A stretch of DNA of 64,000 nucleotides from an uncultured Eubacteriales bacterium (GCA_934434925.1 CAKSAC010000003.1:86468-150467); one strand, 5' to 3'. Shown: positions 1-9,025, counted from the stretch's first letter. Numbers and translations are program-made. The notes: generated by a model not told the origin, from the sequence alone.

Positions 1-2
1 GT

Positions 3-491
3 TTCCCCGTTGTCACCGATCTTTTGCCGGAAGCCGAACGTCGCCGCGGTCTTTTTCCCTGCGGGCGGCTTGACAAAGACACCACGGGGCTGATGCTCCT
101 GACCGATGACGGCGCGCTCTGTCACGCGTTGCTTTCCCCCCGTCACGGAGTCGGGAAGGTCTACCGTTTCCTGTGCGATCTTCCCCTCCCGCCCGAAGCG
201 GAAAAATTTCTCGCAAACGGGTTGACCCTGGCCAACGGAGAGACCTGCCGCGCCGCTCTTTTGCAGGCGGACGATGACCGGCTGGGCGGATATATCACGC
301 TGACGGAAGGCAAATATCATGAAGTCCGCCGGCTGGTAGCGGCGCTCGGATCCCATGTCACCTCGCTCTGCCGCGTTTCCTTTGCCGGCATCGCGCTCGA
401 CCCTGCCCTGGCTCCGGGAGAATTTCGTTCCGCTACGGAAGAAGAACTGGAAATATTGCATGCCGCCGTCGCCAAAAAGCAAACAAAGTAA
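3..491 (+). CDS. 16S rRNA pseudouridine synthase, RsuA family (3' part)
   Basis: The reading frame is open from the left edge of the window, so the true start and any N-terminal S4 RNA-binding domain lie outside. The visible part carries the RsuA/RluB-type catalytic loop GRLDKDTTGLMLLT, in which the first Asp after Arg-Leu is the expected nucleophile, followed by the family-typical block ending in EGKYHEVRRLVAALG. Such enzymes isomerise a single uridine of ribosomal RNA to pseudouridine in the cytoplasm. The length from the catalytic loop to the C terminus is normal for the family. It lies 77 bp upstream of tex in the same direction, so the two may be co-transcribed. Family assignment is firm; the exact rRNA target (RsuA or RluB type) cannot be told from this fragment. 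Confidence 0.88.
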   Translation, partial: FPVVTDLLPEAERRRGLFPCGRLDKDTTGLMLLTDDGALCHALLSPRHGVGKVYRFLCDLPLPPEAEKFLANGLTLANGETCRAALLQADDDRLGGYITLTEGKYHEVRRLVAALGSHVTSLCRVSFAGIALDPALAPGEFRSATEEELEILHAAVAKKQTK

Positions 492-568
492 AGTAAGGTT
501 TACAAATTCGCATATCCGCACCGTGCCGGGTCTGATTCCGGGCGGAAAGACATGAAAAAGGAGAAATC

Positions 569-2740
569 ATGGAAATCAACAAAATTCTGGCCGGGGAACT
601 CGGCCTGCGGGAAGAACAGGTCGAAAAGACCGTTGCCCTGATGGATGAAGGGAACACCATCCCCTTTATCGCACGATACCGCAAGGAAGTCACCGGCAGT
701 CTCGACGATATCACCCTGCGGGAACTGGAAGACCGTCTCCATTATCTGCGCAAGCTCGACGAGCGCCGCGGGGAGATTTCCGCCGCGATTGAAAATCAGG
801 GAAAACTGACCGAACAGATCAGCGCCGCCCTTTCGCAGGCGACCACCCTCGTGGAGCTGGAAGACATCTACCGCCCCTACAAGCAAAAACGCCGCACCCG
901 CGCTTCTGTCGCACGGGAACGCGGATTGGCTCCGCTTGCCGAACTGATTGCCGCGCAGGCCGACAGTTACCCCTGCCCGATCGAAGAAGAAGCCGCCCGG
1001 TATATAGATGAAGAAAAGGGTGTTCCGACTGCGGCCGACGCGCTGGCCGGCGCGTCGGATATCCTGGCGGAAGAAATCTCCGATAACGCCGATTACCGCA
1101 AAATGTTGCGTGAATTTGCCTTTGAGTCTGCGGCACTGGAAGCAAAGCTCATCGACGGAGAAAAAGAAAACAGCAAAATCTACGCCGATTATGCCGACTA
1201 CCGTGAAGATGTGCGCACAATCAAAGGGCACCGTGTTCTGGCATTGACCCGCGGGGAACGGGAAGAATGCCTGAAAGTCACCATGACGCTTGACCGGGAC
1301 GCGGCGCTTGCCCGTCTCAATTCCCGCATCATCACCAATAAAAAGACCCCGGTCCTTCCGCTTTTGCTGGCCGCCGCGGAAGACAGTTACGACCGCCTGA
1401 TCTTCCCTTCTCTGGAACGTGAAGTGCGGGCAGAACTCTTCGACCGCGCCAGCGAAGGAGCGCTCAAAGTCTTCTCGGACAACCTGCGCAATCTCCTTTT
1501 GGCGGCGCCGCTCCACGGCAAGACGGTTCTCGGCTATGACCCCGGCTACCGTACCGGCTGTAAACTGGCCGTGGTGGACAAGACCGGAAAGGTGCTGGAC
1601 ACGGCCGTTATTTATCCGACCAAACCGCGCGAAGAGACCGAAAAGAGCAAAAAGACCGTTCTCAGGCTGATCGCTGCCTACGCGGTGGACGTGGTCGCCA
1701 TCGGGAACGGAACGGCGTCGCGGGAAAGCGAAGCCTTTATCGCCGATACGTTGCGCGATGCCGGGCGGCCGGTCGCCTACACGATCGTCTCCGAGGCCGG
1801 GGCCAGCGTTTATTCGGCTTCTCCGCTCGGAGCCGAGGAATTCCCCGATTTTGACGTGACCGAACGGAGCGCCGTATCGATTGCGCGGCGGCTCCAGGAC
1901 CCGCTGGCCGAACTGGTCAAAATCGATCCGAAAGCCATCGGGGTCGGTCAGTACCAGCACGACATGAAGCAAAATCGTTTGACCGAGGCCCTGGACGGCG
2001 TGGTCGAAGACTGCGTAAACAGCGTCGGGGTGGATGTCAATACCGCCTCCTGTTCTCTGCTTTCGCATATCGCCGGTATCAACGCGACCGCCGCGAAAAA
2101 TATTGTGACCTACCGGGAAGAGCATGGGGAATTCCAAAGCCGCGCCGCCCTGTTGAAGGTGCCGAAAATCGGCGAACGCGCCTACCAGCAATGCGCCGGG
2201 TTCCTGCGCGTGGTGGGGGGCGACGAGATTCTTGACAATACCGGCGTACATCCGGAATCCTATCCCATAGCGGCCGCGCTTTTACAAGAATTCTCCCTGA
2301 CGGAAGGCGATGTCCGGCAAGGCGGCCTCGGGTCTTTGCGGGCGCTTGTCATGGCGCGCGGGGTCGAAAAACTCTGCAAAAAACTGGCGTGCGGAGAGCC
2401 GACCCTGCTCGATATCGTGGCGGAACTGGAAAAGCCCGGCCGTGATATCCGCGACAGCGCCCCGGCTCCCATTCTCCGCACCGACGTGCTGACCCTCGAC
2501 GACCTGGAAGAAGGCATGCTTCTGCGCGGTACCGTGCGGAACGTGGTCGATTTCGGCGCGTTCGTGGACATCGGCGTTCATGACGACGGTCTTCTCCATG
2601 TCTCCGAAATGAGCGATCGGTTCGTCAGAAATCCTTCCGAAGTCGTCAAGGTCGGCGATGTAATCGAAGTGCGCATCAAGGGCGTTGACAAAAAACGCGG
2701 ACGGATTTCTCTCACCCGCAAAACGCCGAAGGATTCGTGA
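569..2740 (+). CDS. tex: Tex family RNA-binding transcription accessory protein
   Basis: This 723-residue protein has the full Tex architecture: an N-terminal helical region with the phrase DEGNTIPFIARYRKE, a YqgF/RNase H-like domain around residues 320-450 (VLGYDPGYRTGCKLAVVD), a helix-hairpin-helix region around 490-560 (VDVNTASCSLLSHIAGI, and LLKVPKIGERAYQQCAGF) and a C-terminal S1 domain from about residue 645 (GMLLRGTVRNVVDFGAFVDIGVH). Tex binds nucleic acid and is linked to transcription and RNA metabolism; its length is close to the usual 720-780. The start follows an AAAGGAG site at 5-6 bp spacing. The last codons and stop codon are part of an 18-bp direct repeat that recurs 32 bp downstream. 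Confidence 0.95.
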   Translation: MEINKILAGELGLREEQVEKTVALMDEGNTIPFIARYRKEVTGSLDDITLRELEDRLHYLRKLDERRGEISAAIENQGKLTEQISAALSQATTLVELEDIYRPYKQKRRTRASVARERGLAPLAELIAAQADSYPCPIEEEAARYIDEEKGVPTAADALAGASDILAEEISDNADYRKMLREFAFESAALEAKLIDGEKENSKIYADYADYREDVRTIKGHRVLALTRGEREECLKVTMTLDRDAALARLNSRIITNKKTPVLPLLLAAAEDSYDRLIFPSLEREVRAELFDRASEGALKVFSDNLRNLLLAAPLHGKTVLGYDPGYRTGCKLAVVDKTGKVLDTAVIYPTKPREETEKSKKTVLRLIAAYAVDVVAIGNGTASRESEAFIADTLRDAGRPVAYTIVSEAGASVYSASPLGAEEFPDFDVTERSAVSIARRLQDPLAELVKIDPKAIGVGQYQHDMKQNRLTEALDGVVEDCVNSVGVDVNTASCSLLSHIAGINATAAKNIVTYREEHGEFQSRAALLKVPKIGERAYQQCAGFLRVVGGDEILDNTGVHPESYPIAAALLQEFSLTEGDVRQGGLGSLRALVMARGVEKLCKKLACGEPTLLDIVAELEKPGRDIRDSAPAPILRTDVLTLDDLEEGMLLRGTVRNVVDFGAFVDIGVHDDGLLHVSEMSDRFVRNPSEVVKVGDVIEVRIKGVDKKRGRISLTRKTPKDS

Positions 2741-2785
2741 CCCGCGACAAAAAGGCGCGGGGGTTTGCGTGACCCGCGACAAAAA
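2736..2785 (+). repeat. 18-bp direct repeat spanning the tex stop codon
   Basis: The sequence CGTGACCCGCGACAAAAA occurs at 2736-2753, where it contains the TGA stop of tex, and again at 2768-2785. The offset is 32 bp. The rest of the 258-bp gap before the next gene shows only the promoter listed below. Confidence 0.8.
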
Positions 2786-2948
2786 AAGCGCAAAAAACCG
2801 CGCAAACCCACTCGGATTCTAATTTATTAGAGGCGTAATTTCAATATATTTCCATTTTGGCGAAGAGGCGCACCCGTTTTTGTGCAGAACTGCCAAAAGC
2901 CGCTCTGAAAGTTCAGAGGGTTCCCCCCTTCCCTAAATCGCTTTTTTC

Positions 2949-2957
2949 TGTTATAAT
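2949..2957 (+). promoter_or_regulatory. extended -10 promoter for the ABC ATPase gene
   Basis: TATAAT at 2952-2957 is preceded by TG one base upstream (2949-2950), an extended -10. No good -35 box is seen 17 bp upstream. An RBS (GGAGG, 2987-2991) and the ATG at 2999 follow. Confidence 0.55.
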
Positions 2958-2998
2958 ATGTGATGTGAAAAAATTTTGTACGTTTCGGAGGAATACAC

Positions 2999-4132
2999 AT
3001 GGCAAGCCTTTCGCTCAAGCACATTTATAAGAAATACCCCGGCGGTGTTACGGCCGTATCGGATTTCAACCTGGAGATTAAGGATAAAGAATTTCTGATT
3101 CTCGTCGGCCCTTCGGGGTGCGGTAAATCCACGACCCTGCGTATGATTGCGGGTCTTGAAGAAATTTCGGAAGGTGAACTCTGGATCGGCGATATACTGG
3201 TCAACGATGTTTCTCCTAAGGACAGAGACATTGCGATGGTGTTCCAGAACTACGCGCTCTATCCGCATATGACGGTCTTTGAAAACATGGCTTTCGGTCT
3301 GAAACTCCGCAAAGTGCCGAAAGAGGAGATCAAGCGCCGCGTGGAAGAAGCCGCCCGTATTCTCGATATCAACCATTTGCTGGAACGCCGCCCGAAGGCT
3401 TTGTCCGGCGGTCAGAAACAGCGTGTCGCGCTCGGCCGCGCCATCGTCCGGAACCCGAAGGTCTTCCTGCTTGACGAACCGCTTTCCAACCTGGACGCAA
3501 AGCTCCGCGCTTCCATGAGAACCGAGCTGACCAAGATTCACCAGAAGGTGGAAACGACATTTGTCTATGTTACGCACGACCAGGTCGAGGCTATGACCAT
3601 GGCGACGCGTATCGTGGTTATGAAAGACGGTCTGATTCAGCAGGTTGATACCCCGCAGGTTCTGTACGATATGCCCTGCAACCTCTTCGTCGCCGGCTTT
3701 ATCGGCACACCGCAGATGAACTTCATCACCGCCCGTCTTGTCGAAGAAAACAACGACCTGTTTGTCTCCTTCGGTTCCAACAAAGTGAAACTTCCCGCAG
3801 AAAAGGCCAACAATCCCGCCCTCAAAGAATACATCGGGCAGGAAGTCATCGTCGGTATCCGCCCCGAATGTCTGCATGACGACCCGGCGCATATCGCCGC
3901 GATTCCCGACGGCGTCATCAATTCAACCGTTGAAGTTACCGAGCTGATGGGCGCGGAAATCTATCTCCATCTCAGCTTTGACGGGATGGAAGATGCCACC
4001 AACGGCAAAAATATCATCGCCCGTGTTTCTGCCCGCTCTACCTCTCGCGCCGGCGATGAAATCCAGATCGCCTTTGAAACGAGCCGTATGCATATCTTTG
4101 ATAAGGATACCGAACGTTGCATCGTTCATTAA
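2999..4132 (+). CDS. sugar ABC transporter ATP-binding protein, MsmX/UgpC type
   Basis: The 377-residue protein shows Walker A (GPSGCGKST, residues 38-46), the Q loop, the ABC signature LSGGQKQR, Walker B (VFLLDEPLSNLDA) and the switch histidine (VTHDQVEAMT), followed by a C-terminal TOBE domain from about residue 235. These are the marks of the CUT1 sugar-importer ATPases MsmX, MsmK, UgpC and MalK, and the length is typical. It would energise ATP-dependent sugar uptake at the inner face of the membrane. No permease or binding-protein gene is adjacent, which fits the stand-alone MsmX pattern in firmicutes where one ATPase serves several importers. That shared role is inference. The gene has its own extended -10 promoter and a strong terminator, so it is monocistronic. 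Confidence 0.93.
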   Translation: MASLSLKHIYKKYPGGVTAVSDFNLEIKDKEFLILVGPSGCGKSTTLRMIAGLEEISEGELWIGDILVNDVSPKDRDIAMVFQNYALYPHMTVFENMAFGLKLRKVPKEEIKRRVEEAARILDINHLLERRPKALSGGQKQRVALGRAIVRNPKVFLLDEPLSNLDAKLRASMRTELTKIHQKVETTFVYVTHDQVEAMTMATRIVVMKDGLIQQVDTPQVLYDMPCNLFVAGFIGTPQMNFITARLVEENNDLFVSFGSNKVKLPAEKANNPALKEYIGQEVIVGIRPECLHDDPAHIAAIPDGVINSTVEVTELMGAEIYLHLSFDGMEDATNGKNIIARVSARSTSRAGDEIQIAFETSRMHIFDKDTERCIVH

Positions 4133-4176
4133 CTTTTGTTCCGGCAGCGCAACCCCCCCTCCGCCGGGAATTTTCC

Positions 4177-4202
4177 AAAACCCCGCTCTGCGGGGTTTTT
4201 CC
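4177..4202 (+). terminator. intrinsic terminator after the ABC ATPase gene
   Basis: A CCCCGC/GCGGGG stem with a 3-nt loop (4181-4195) is flanked by AAAA and a T-rich tract. Confidence 0.85.
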
Positions 4203-4485
4203 TTTGCTTTTTGGTTTCTCTTCGCTTTTCCGCCCCGCTCTTGCGCCCCGTTTTCCGGGTTTCTCCTTGTTCTTCCCCACGCCCCGCTTTGATTTTCCCC
4301 GCGACGTACTCACCCGCCGCCGGCGGGCTTTTCTTCCGCCGGAATTCTTTCGCTCCGCATGCCGGGAAGCGCGGTCAAAAATATGCGCCGGGGAAAACCG
4401 CCGAAAGAAATCAACCGGAGGAAAAAGCCGGGAAATCATGTCGGGAAATGTCACGAAAAAGAAACAAAAGGCCGAAATAAACGGC

Positions 4486-4514
4486 TTGACAACCCATGAA
4501 AAACCGGGTATACT
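4486..4514 (+). promoter_or_regulatory. sigma-A promoter of the RsgI-like lipoprotein gene
   Basis: TTGACA (4486-4491) and TATACT (4509-4514) are separated by exactly 17 bp, and the RBS/start lies 35 bp downstream. Confidence 0.85.
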
Positions 4515-4548
4515 GAAAGTGGGAAGTAAAAACAAACAGGAGGTTCCT

Positions 4549-5751
4549 ATGAAAAAGAATTTTATCAGATTTTCCTCTCTCCTTCTGGCATTGGCGCTCT
4601 GCCTGCCCCTGCTTCTGCTCGTCGGATGCGGTGGAGAGAAAGGAGAAAAAACCAGTCGCATGACCGTGGATATCAACCCGTCGGTCGAATTCATTCTGGA
4701 TAAAGACAACAAGGTCGTCAGCGTTACCGCGCTGAACGATGACGGAGCCGTCATTATTTCCGGCGAGGCCTTTGTCGGGAAAACGGCCGAGGAAGCCGCT
4801 CAGTTGGTCGTGCAGATCTCGACCGATAAGGGCTATCTCGTCAAGGGCGAGGCGCAGGTCTCCAATCGCAGCGTGAAGATCCAGATCACCGGCGACAAAG
4901 GCGTTGCCGAAGACCTCTACAAGAATGTGAAAAAGAAGGTCGAGGATTTTTCCAAAGAACACGGCCTTGATCTGGTTACGGAAAAAGTGGAAGCCCTGAA
5001 CCATGAAGCGCTGGCCACGTTGGCCGCACACTGCACCGCCGGTCTGACCAAAGAGGAAGCCATGAAGAAGACCGATGAAGAACTGCTGGCCCTTCTCCGC
5101 GCTTCCCGTGAAGAGACCAAAGAGCTTCTTTCAGCCGAAATGCGCGAAAACTATTACAAGATGAAGGAAGCCAAGCTGGAACTGGCCAAAAACGAAGCCA
5201 TTCTTGCCGCAATCGATAACGGAAACGCCGCATACAGTCAGGTACTCGCCTCCTACCGGGACGCGCTGGCCCTTCTCCGCCGCGCGATAGAAAAAGTGGA
5301 AGAGGCGCGTTACACCTATCTGATTTCCAAAGACAGCGACTATCAGAAAGCCCTGGCGGCCTTCATGGATGCCAAAGCAAATTATAACCAACAGAAAAAA
5401 GAAGTGTCCGAAATGACCGAAGGCGCCGCCAAAACCGCGGCCGAAGCCACGCTGAAAATCCAGAAAATCGCGCTGGACGGCTTTGAAGCGACGCTTGATT
5501 CCAGTTATCGCACCGCCAACTCGGCTATCGATTTGGTGGTAGAGACGCTGAAACAGGCGGAAAAGAAACTGTCCGACCTGGAGAAGGAATTCCCCGAAGA
5601 AATCAAAACCATCCTGGAAAATCAAGTGAAAACGATTGACGATAAGGTAAACACTGCCAAAGACGCTTTCTTCGAGGAGTTTGAAAAGAAGTACAAGTCT
5701 TCGATAGAATCTTATAAAAACTCTGTCTCCCGATCCAACGCCCAAGCGTAA
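4549..5751 (+). CDS. lipoprotein with RsgI-like extracytoplasmic domain and coiled-coil tail
   Basis: The start at 4549 was chosen because it follows CAGGAGG at good spacing and begins a lipoprotein signal peptide (MKKNF, a leucine-rich core, then LLLVGCGG with the lipobox cysteine near residue 25); the frame is open further upstream but lacks these signals. Residues about 35-130 contain the phrase TVDINPSVEFILDKDNKVVSV and a conserved-looking block similar to the middle domain of RsgI anti-sigma-I factors. Residues about 150-400 are rich in Lys, Glu and Ala and look helical or coiled-coil. In RsgI this domain lies outside the cell behind a cytoplasmic anti-sigma segment and a membrane helix; here both are replaced by a lipid anchor, and no sigma-I gene is near. 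A role as surface sensor or binding protein is only inference. Confidence 0.75.
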   Translation: MKKNFIRFSSLLLALALCLPLLLLVGCGGEKGEKTSRMTVDINPSVEFILDKDNKVVSVTALNDDGAVIISGEAFVGKTAEEAAQLVVQISTDKGYLVKGEAQVSNRSVKIQITGDKGVAEDLYKNVKKKVEDFSKEHGLDLVTEKVEALNHEALATLAAHCTAGLTKEEAMKKTDEELLALLRASREETKELLSAEMRENYYKMKEAKLELAKNEAILAAIDNGNAAYSQVLASYRDALALLRRAIEKVEEARYTYLISKDSDYQKALAAFMDAKANYNQQKKEVSEMTEGAAKTAAEATLKIQKIALDGFEATLDSSYRTANSAIDLVVETLKQAEKKLSDLEKEFPEEIKTILENQVKTIDDKVNTAKDAFFEEFEKKYKSSIESYKNSVSRSNAQA

Positions 5752-5825
5752 CCCCGGAAGCGGATCGTCCGGCGCTGCAACGCATTTGGAAAAGCGGCGC
5801 GCCCGATGTACCGTTCCGAAAAAAC

Positions 5826-5857
5826 AAAAGCGGAATGCCGGCCGGCATTCCGCTTTT
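5826..5857. terminator. bidirectional terminator between convergent genes
   Basis: A perfect 16-bp inverted repeat (AAAAGCGGAATGCCGG and its complement) lies between the lipoprotein gene and the convergent transporter gene. A second GC-rich hairpin (GGCGCTTTGC/GCAAAGCGCC, 5922-5946) lies nearer the transporter stop. Nothing else is seen in the 277-bp gap. Confidence 0.8.
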
Positions 5858-6028
5858 CCGTACAAATGAAAACCTGCTTGCAAAGATTTTCGCGCCCTGT
5901 TCACAGAACCTCAACAGAAACGGCGCTTTGCGCAAAGCAAAGCGCCGGGGCAACGGCCGTTGCTGGCAAAACCTTGCTTTGCCGCGTTTCTGCGTTGCGA
6001 TGAACGGATATTCCGCCTATTCGGGCAC

Positions 6029-7657
6029 TCAGGTCTCTCCCGGCGCGCCGGAAGTCAGCACGGCCCGGTCAAGCATGCCCAGTTTCCGCGCCTGTACGGT
6101 CAGCGCCATCGGCACCAGCGTCACATTGACACCGGTGGCAAAGAAATCGAAAAATACATTCAGAGTCATGGCGACCACCAGCCCTTCTGCCGGCAGACCG
6201 AGTTGTGTGAACAGGATTGAATAACAGGCAAGCAGCGCGCCCGGTACCGGCGGGCTGGCAACGGCAAGCATCCCGGAAGTCAAAACGGCCACCGCAACAG
6301 AGATCAGCGACAGCTCCACATGATAAAGGCTGGCACAATACATGGAAGAAACCATGAGATCGATGGCGCATCCGCCCATGCAGAGGATCATCCCGAGCGG
6401 AACGGCAAAACTGTTCAGCGAATGGCTGATCCCCATTTTCTTTTCACAACAGGTACTGACTTCACCGAAGCAGGCCGTTGAAGAAGCGGTCGTCACCCCG
6501 AGGAGAAAGATCGGCAGTACTTTGTGCAGAAGAAGGCGGGGAGAAATCCGCAACCGGGCCGACGCGAAAAGGAAATACAGCGTACCGAAAACCATGATTG
6601 TCAGTACCCCGATCAAAAGCGGTTTCCAGATGGTGAAGAAAAGTTGCCCGGAGCCGGCAAGCAGACTTTTCAGCATCACGGTAAAGACGATAACGGGAAG
6701 GAGCGAAGACACCCACCCCATCATCACCTGCATCACGGTATTGGCCTCGCCGGCAAGCAGGACCAGATGTTCGGCCTTTTTCCCGAGCATCAGCAAAATG
6801 ATTCCGATTGCCACGCCGAGGAGAATGATCTGCAACGTGTTTCCGGTCACAAAAGGGCCGAGAAGGTTGTCGGGCACAATGTCAAAAAGCATGGTGAGAA
6901 TCTCGTTCAGTTGCGTTCCCGCGTCACTCCGGCCGACAATCCGCACGGAAAACAGAAAGGGAAACGCCACCCCGCCGACGAGCGCGGCTCCGAACGTCAG
7001 ACCGAAGAACCCGAGAATCACTCCCTTGCCGACGCGGCCGAGCGTGGCTACATCCCCGATACCGCAAACGCCGAGAAGGATTGAAAAAAAGATTACCGGT
7101 CCGGCCACCATCCCAAGCAGGCCGAAAAAGGTTTCGCTGAGTTGTTCCAATACCTTTTCGGAAAGAAAGCGGCGCGCCTCTTCCGGCAACAGCCCGGCCG
7201 CCAGCCAGCAGACCACCGCCAACGCAATGGCAATCAGAATGCGCAGAAGCGGATTGATTGTTTTGCGGAAAAGATCCAGCCGCAACTGGTTCTTTCCGCG
7301 CGCATAAGAGTACGCCGGAGAAATGCCGAGTTCGGCAGAAATGCGCTTGCTCCAGGTTTCACTCTCGTCATCGGTTTCTTCGGTGGGGTCACAGCGTTCT
7401 CCGGTCAGCTCAAATGCAAGGTACGGCCGCCCCAACCGGCTCCCGGAGAAAAAGCGCACCGGAGTCTCTTCTCCGAAATGCTCCCGCCAGCGCGAAAGGT
7501 GTTCTTCCAAAGAGAGCCGGATGATGGTGATATTCTTTTCTTCATACCGCAAATCGCGGAGCAGGGCAACGGTTTTTTTCGAAATTGCCGTAACAGAAGC
7601 ACTGTCCAGCCGATATATCCGGGTACTGCGCCCTTTCATGACTTTATTTGTAAACAT
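6029..7657 (-). CDS. dicarboxylate/amino acid:cation symporter (DAACS) with extra N-terminal domain
   Basis: Residues about 135-540 form a DAACS/SstT-GltP-type sodium symporter with some eight to ten hydrophobic segments; recognisable parts are VAGPVIFFSILLGVCGIGD and the serine-rich re-entrant loop FLLGVTTASSTACFGEV. It would import dicarboxylates or acidic or neutral amino acids across the cytoplasmic membrane. The first ~125 residues are soluble and not part of a normal transporter: they include SAISKK-like helices, LSLEEHLSRWREHFGEE and FFSGSRLGRPYLAFELTG, a pattern reminiscent of the start of GHKL/RsbW-type ATPase folds. Similar fusions are recalled from other Clostridia, but function is unknown. 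The start follows GAGGAAGAAAAGTT. The substrate cannot be decided. Confidence 0.88.
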   Translation of the reverse strand: MFTNKVMKGRSTRIYRLDSASVTAISKKTVALLRDLRYEEKNITIIRLSLEEHLSRWREHFGEETPVRFFSGSRLGRPYLAFELTGERCDPTEETDDESETWSKRISAELGISPAYSYARGKNQLRLDLFRKTINPLLRILIAIALAVVCWLAAGLLPEEARRFLSEKVLEQLSETFFGLLGMVAGPVIFFSILLGVCGIGDVATLGRVGKGVILGFFGLTFGAALVGGVAFPFLFSVRIVGRSDAGTQLNEILTMLFDIVPDNLLGPFVTGNTLQIILLGVAIGIILLMLGKKAEHLVLLAGEANTVMQVMMGWVSSLLPVIVFTVMLKSLLAGSGQLFFTIWKPLLIGVLTIMVFGTLYFLFASARLRISPRLLLHKVLPIFLLGVTTASSTACFGEVSTCCEKKMGISHSLNSFAVPLGMILCMGGCAIDLMVSSMYCASLYHVELSLISVAVAVLTSGMLAVASPPVPGALLACYSILFTQLGLPAEGLVVAMTLNVFFDFFATGVNVTLVPMALTVQARKLGMLDRAVLTSGAPGET

Positions 7658-7714
7658 AACTTTTCTTCCTCTGTCATTTGCGCGGGTTTCAGCGTTTGGT
7701 TTTCAGACTTTTTT

Positions 7715-7743
7715 ATTGTATCACACTTTCCGGGCAAAAACAA
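7715..7743 (-). promoter_or_regulatory. promoter of the DAACS gene
   Basis: On the minus strand TTGTTT (7738-7743) and TACAAT (7715-7720) are 17 bp apart, about 58 bp upstream of the start codon. Confidence 0.6.
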
Positions 7744-7774
7744 CCCCGCCGCCGAGAAAAATCCCGGGCGGCGT

Positions 7775-7870
7775 GCAAGGCCGCAAACGCGCAAGGGCCG
7801 CAAACACGCAAGGGCCGCAAACGCGCAAGGGCCGCAAACGTGCAAGGGCCGCAAACGCGCAAGGCCGCGC
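7775..7870. repeat. 17-bp intergenic tandem repeat, about 5.6 copies
   Basis: The unit GCAAGGGCCGCAAACGC is repeated head to tail with one to two substitutions between copies; the first and last copies lack one G. It fills most of the 430-bp space between divergent promoters. No spacers are present, so it is not a CRISPR array. Confidence 0.9.
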
Positions 7871-7920
7871 GGGAACTGCCGCGCCCCGAAAAACCCGAAA
7901 AAGACCCCGGGCGGCCGCCG

Positions 7921-7949
7921 TTGACAAAAGACCCGTCGTATGATATACT
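7921..7949 (+). promoter_or_regulatory. promoter of the small metallo-hydrolase gene
   Basis: TTGACA (7921-7926) and TATACT (7944-7949) have a 17-bp spacer. The 5' untranslated region would be about 130 nt. Confidence 0.8.
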
Positions 7950-8087
7950 GGCAACAGAATTTCCTGCAGCCGCAACGCCCGTTCGACGGTCGCTTTTCCT
8001 GCCCCGGCATTTTTCACCCGGCGCAGTGGCCGTCCTGACAAGGGGTACGCCATCCGGAGACTTTTCCCGGAGAAAGAAGGAATCGCT

Positions 8088-8834
8088 ATGAAGATCACCT
8101 TTATCGGCACCAGCCACGGAAAGCCGGAGCCGCACCGCCGCTGTTCCTGCACCATGATTACGCTGGAAAACGGCGACCGGTATTTTATCGACATGGGCTG
8201 TTCCCCGGTCGATGATATGATTACACGCGGAATCCCCCTGCGCACGGTCAAGGCCGTTTTTCTGACGCATATGCACAATGACCACACGGACGGACTGTTG
8301 CAGTTCATTGCGCTGTGCGTATGGGCATATCCCGATACCTCTCCGACCGTCCTGTTCCCGGAGCAGGCGGGGATTGACGCGTTGCTTGCGTGGAACGCCG
8401 CCACGATGGAAGAACAGGACAGGAACTTCCCCGACCGGATCCGCTTGCAGATTGCAAAACCCGGCGTTCTTTATGAGGACGGCGGCCTGCGGGTGACCGC
8501 GTATGCCACCCGGCACTGCCAATCGGCTTCCTATGCTTATTTATTGGAAGGCGACGGAAAACGCGTGCTGTTCACCGGAGACCTGAACGGCTCGAAACCC
8601 GAGCAGGACTTCCCCCTCTCCTGCGCGCAGGAACAGCCCCTTGACCTTGCCGTTTGCGAGGCCGCGCATTTTGACGCCACACGCTATATCCCGATCTTTG
8701 AAGCCTGCAAACCGCGGCGCGTTATCCTGAACCATTATTCATCCTACCGGCTCCCCGGAATCTGTGAGCTGATGCAAGCCGTCCGGCCGCTTTCCGTCAC
8801 CCTCGCCACCGACGGCTTGGAGTTGACCCTGTGA
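8088..8834 (+). CDS. MBL-fold metallo-hydrolase, RNase Z-like
   Basis: This 248-residue protein has the metallo-beta-lactamase metal motif HMHNDHTDG (residues 61-69), a later TGDLN (second metal Asp), CEAAHFD and NHYSS near the C terminus, and the N-terminal IGTSHGKPEPHRRCSC that places it near the RNase Z/phosphodiesterase branch. It should bind two metal ions and hydrolyse a phosphodiester or similar bond in the cytoplasm; no signal peptide is seen. It is shorter than bacterial RNase Z (about 300 residues) and lacks a clear exosite arm, so tRNA processing is not claimed. It is monocistronic between its own promoter and terminator. Confidence 0.85.
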   Translation: MKITFIGTSHGKPEPHRRCSCTMITLENGDRYFIDMGCSPVDDMITRGIPLRTVKAVFLTHMHNDHTDGLLQFIALCVWAYPDTSPTVLFPEQAGIDALLAWNAATMEEQDRNFPDRIRLQIAKPGVLYEDGGLRVTAYATRHCQSASYAYLLEGDGKRVLFTGDLNGSKPEQDFPLSCAQEQPLDLAVCEAAHFDATRYIPIFEACKPRRVILNHYSSYRLPGICELMQAVRPLSVTLATDGLELTL

Positions 8835-8846
8835 CCCAAAGATTGT

Positions 8847-8879
8847 GCGCTTGCCTTCGCGGCGAGCGCTTTTCTTTTC
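8847..8879 (+). terminator. intrinsic terminator after the metallo-hydrolase gene
   Basis: A GCGCTTGCC/GGCGAGCGC hairpin is followed by TTTTCTTTT. The remaining bases to 9025 show nothing recognisable. Confidence 0.65.
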
Positions 8880-9025
8880 GCCCGGCTTTTGCCGAAAACG
8901 CTTCCGGAACCTCCTTTTTCCAGACTCAATTCTACCGCAAATTCTTTCCCGCACTAAATTCCGCTGTGGGAGTTGCTCTGGGAATTCCCTTTCCGAAAAA
9001 AAGTTAAAAAAAAGTGAAAAAGGGC

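Noticed and set aside
4117..4548. A 144-residue N-terminal extension of the RsgI-like lipoprotein
   Set aside because: It overlaps a terminator and the promoter; the signal peptide begins at 4549.
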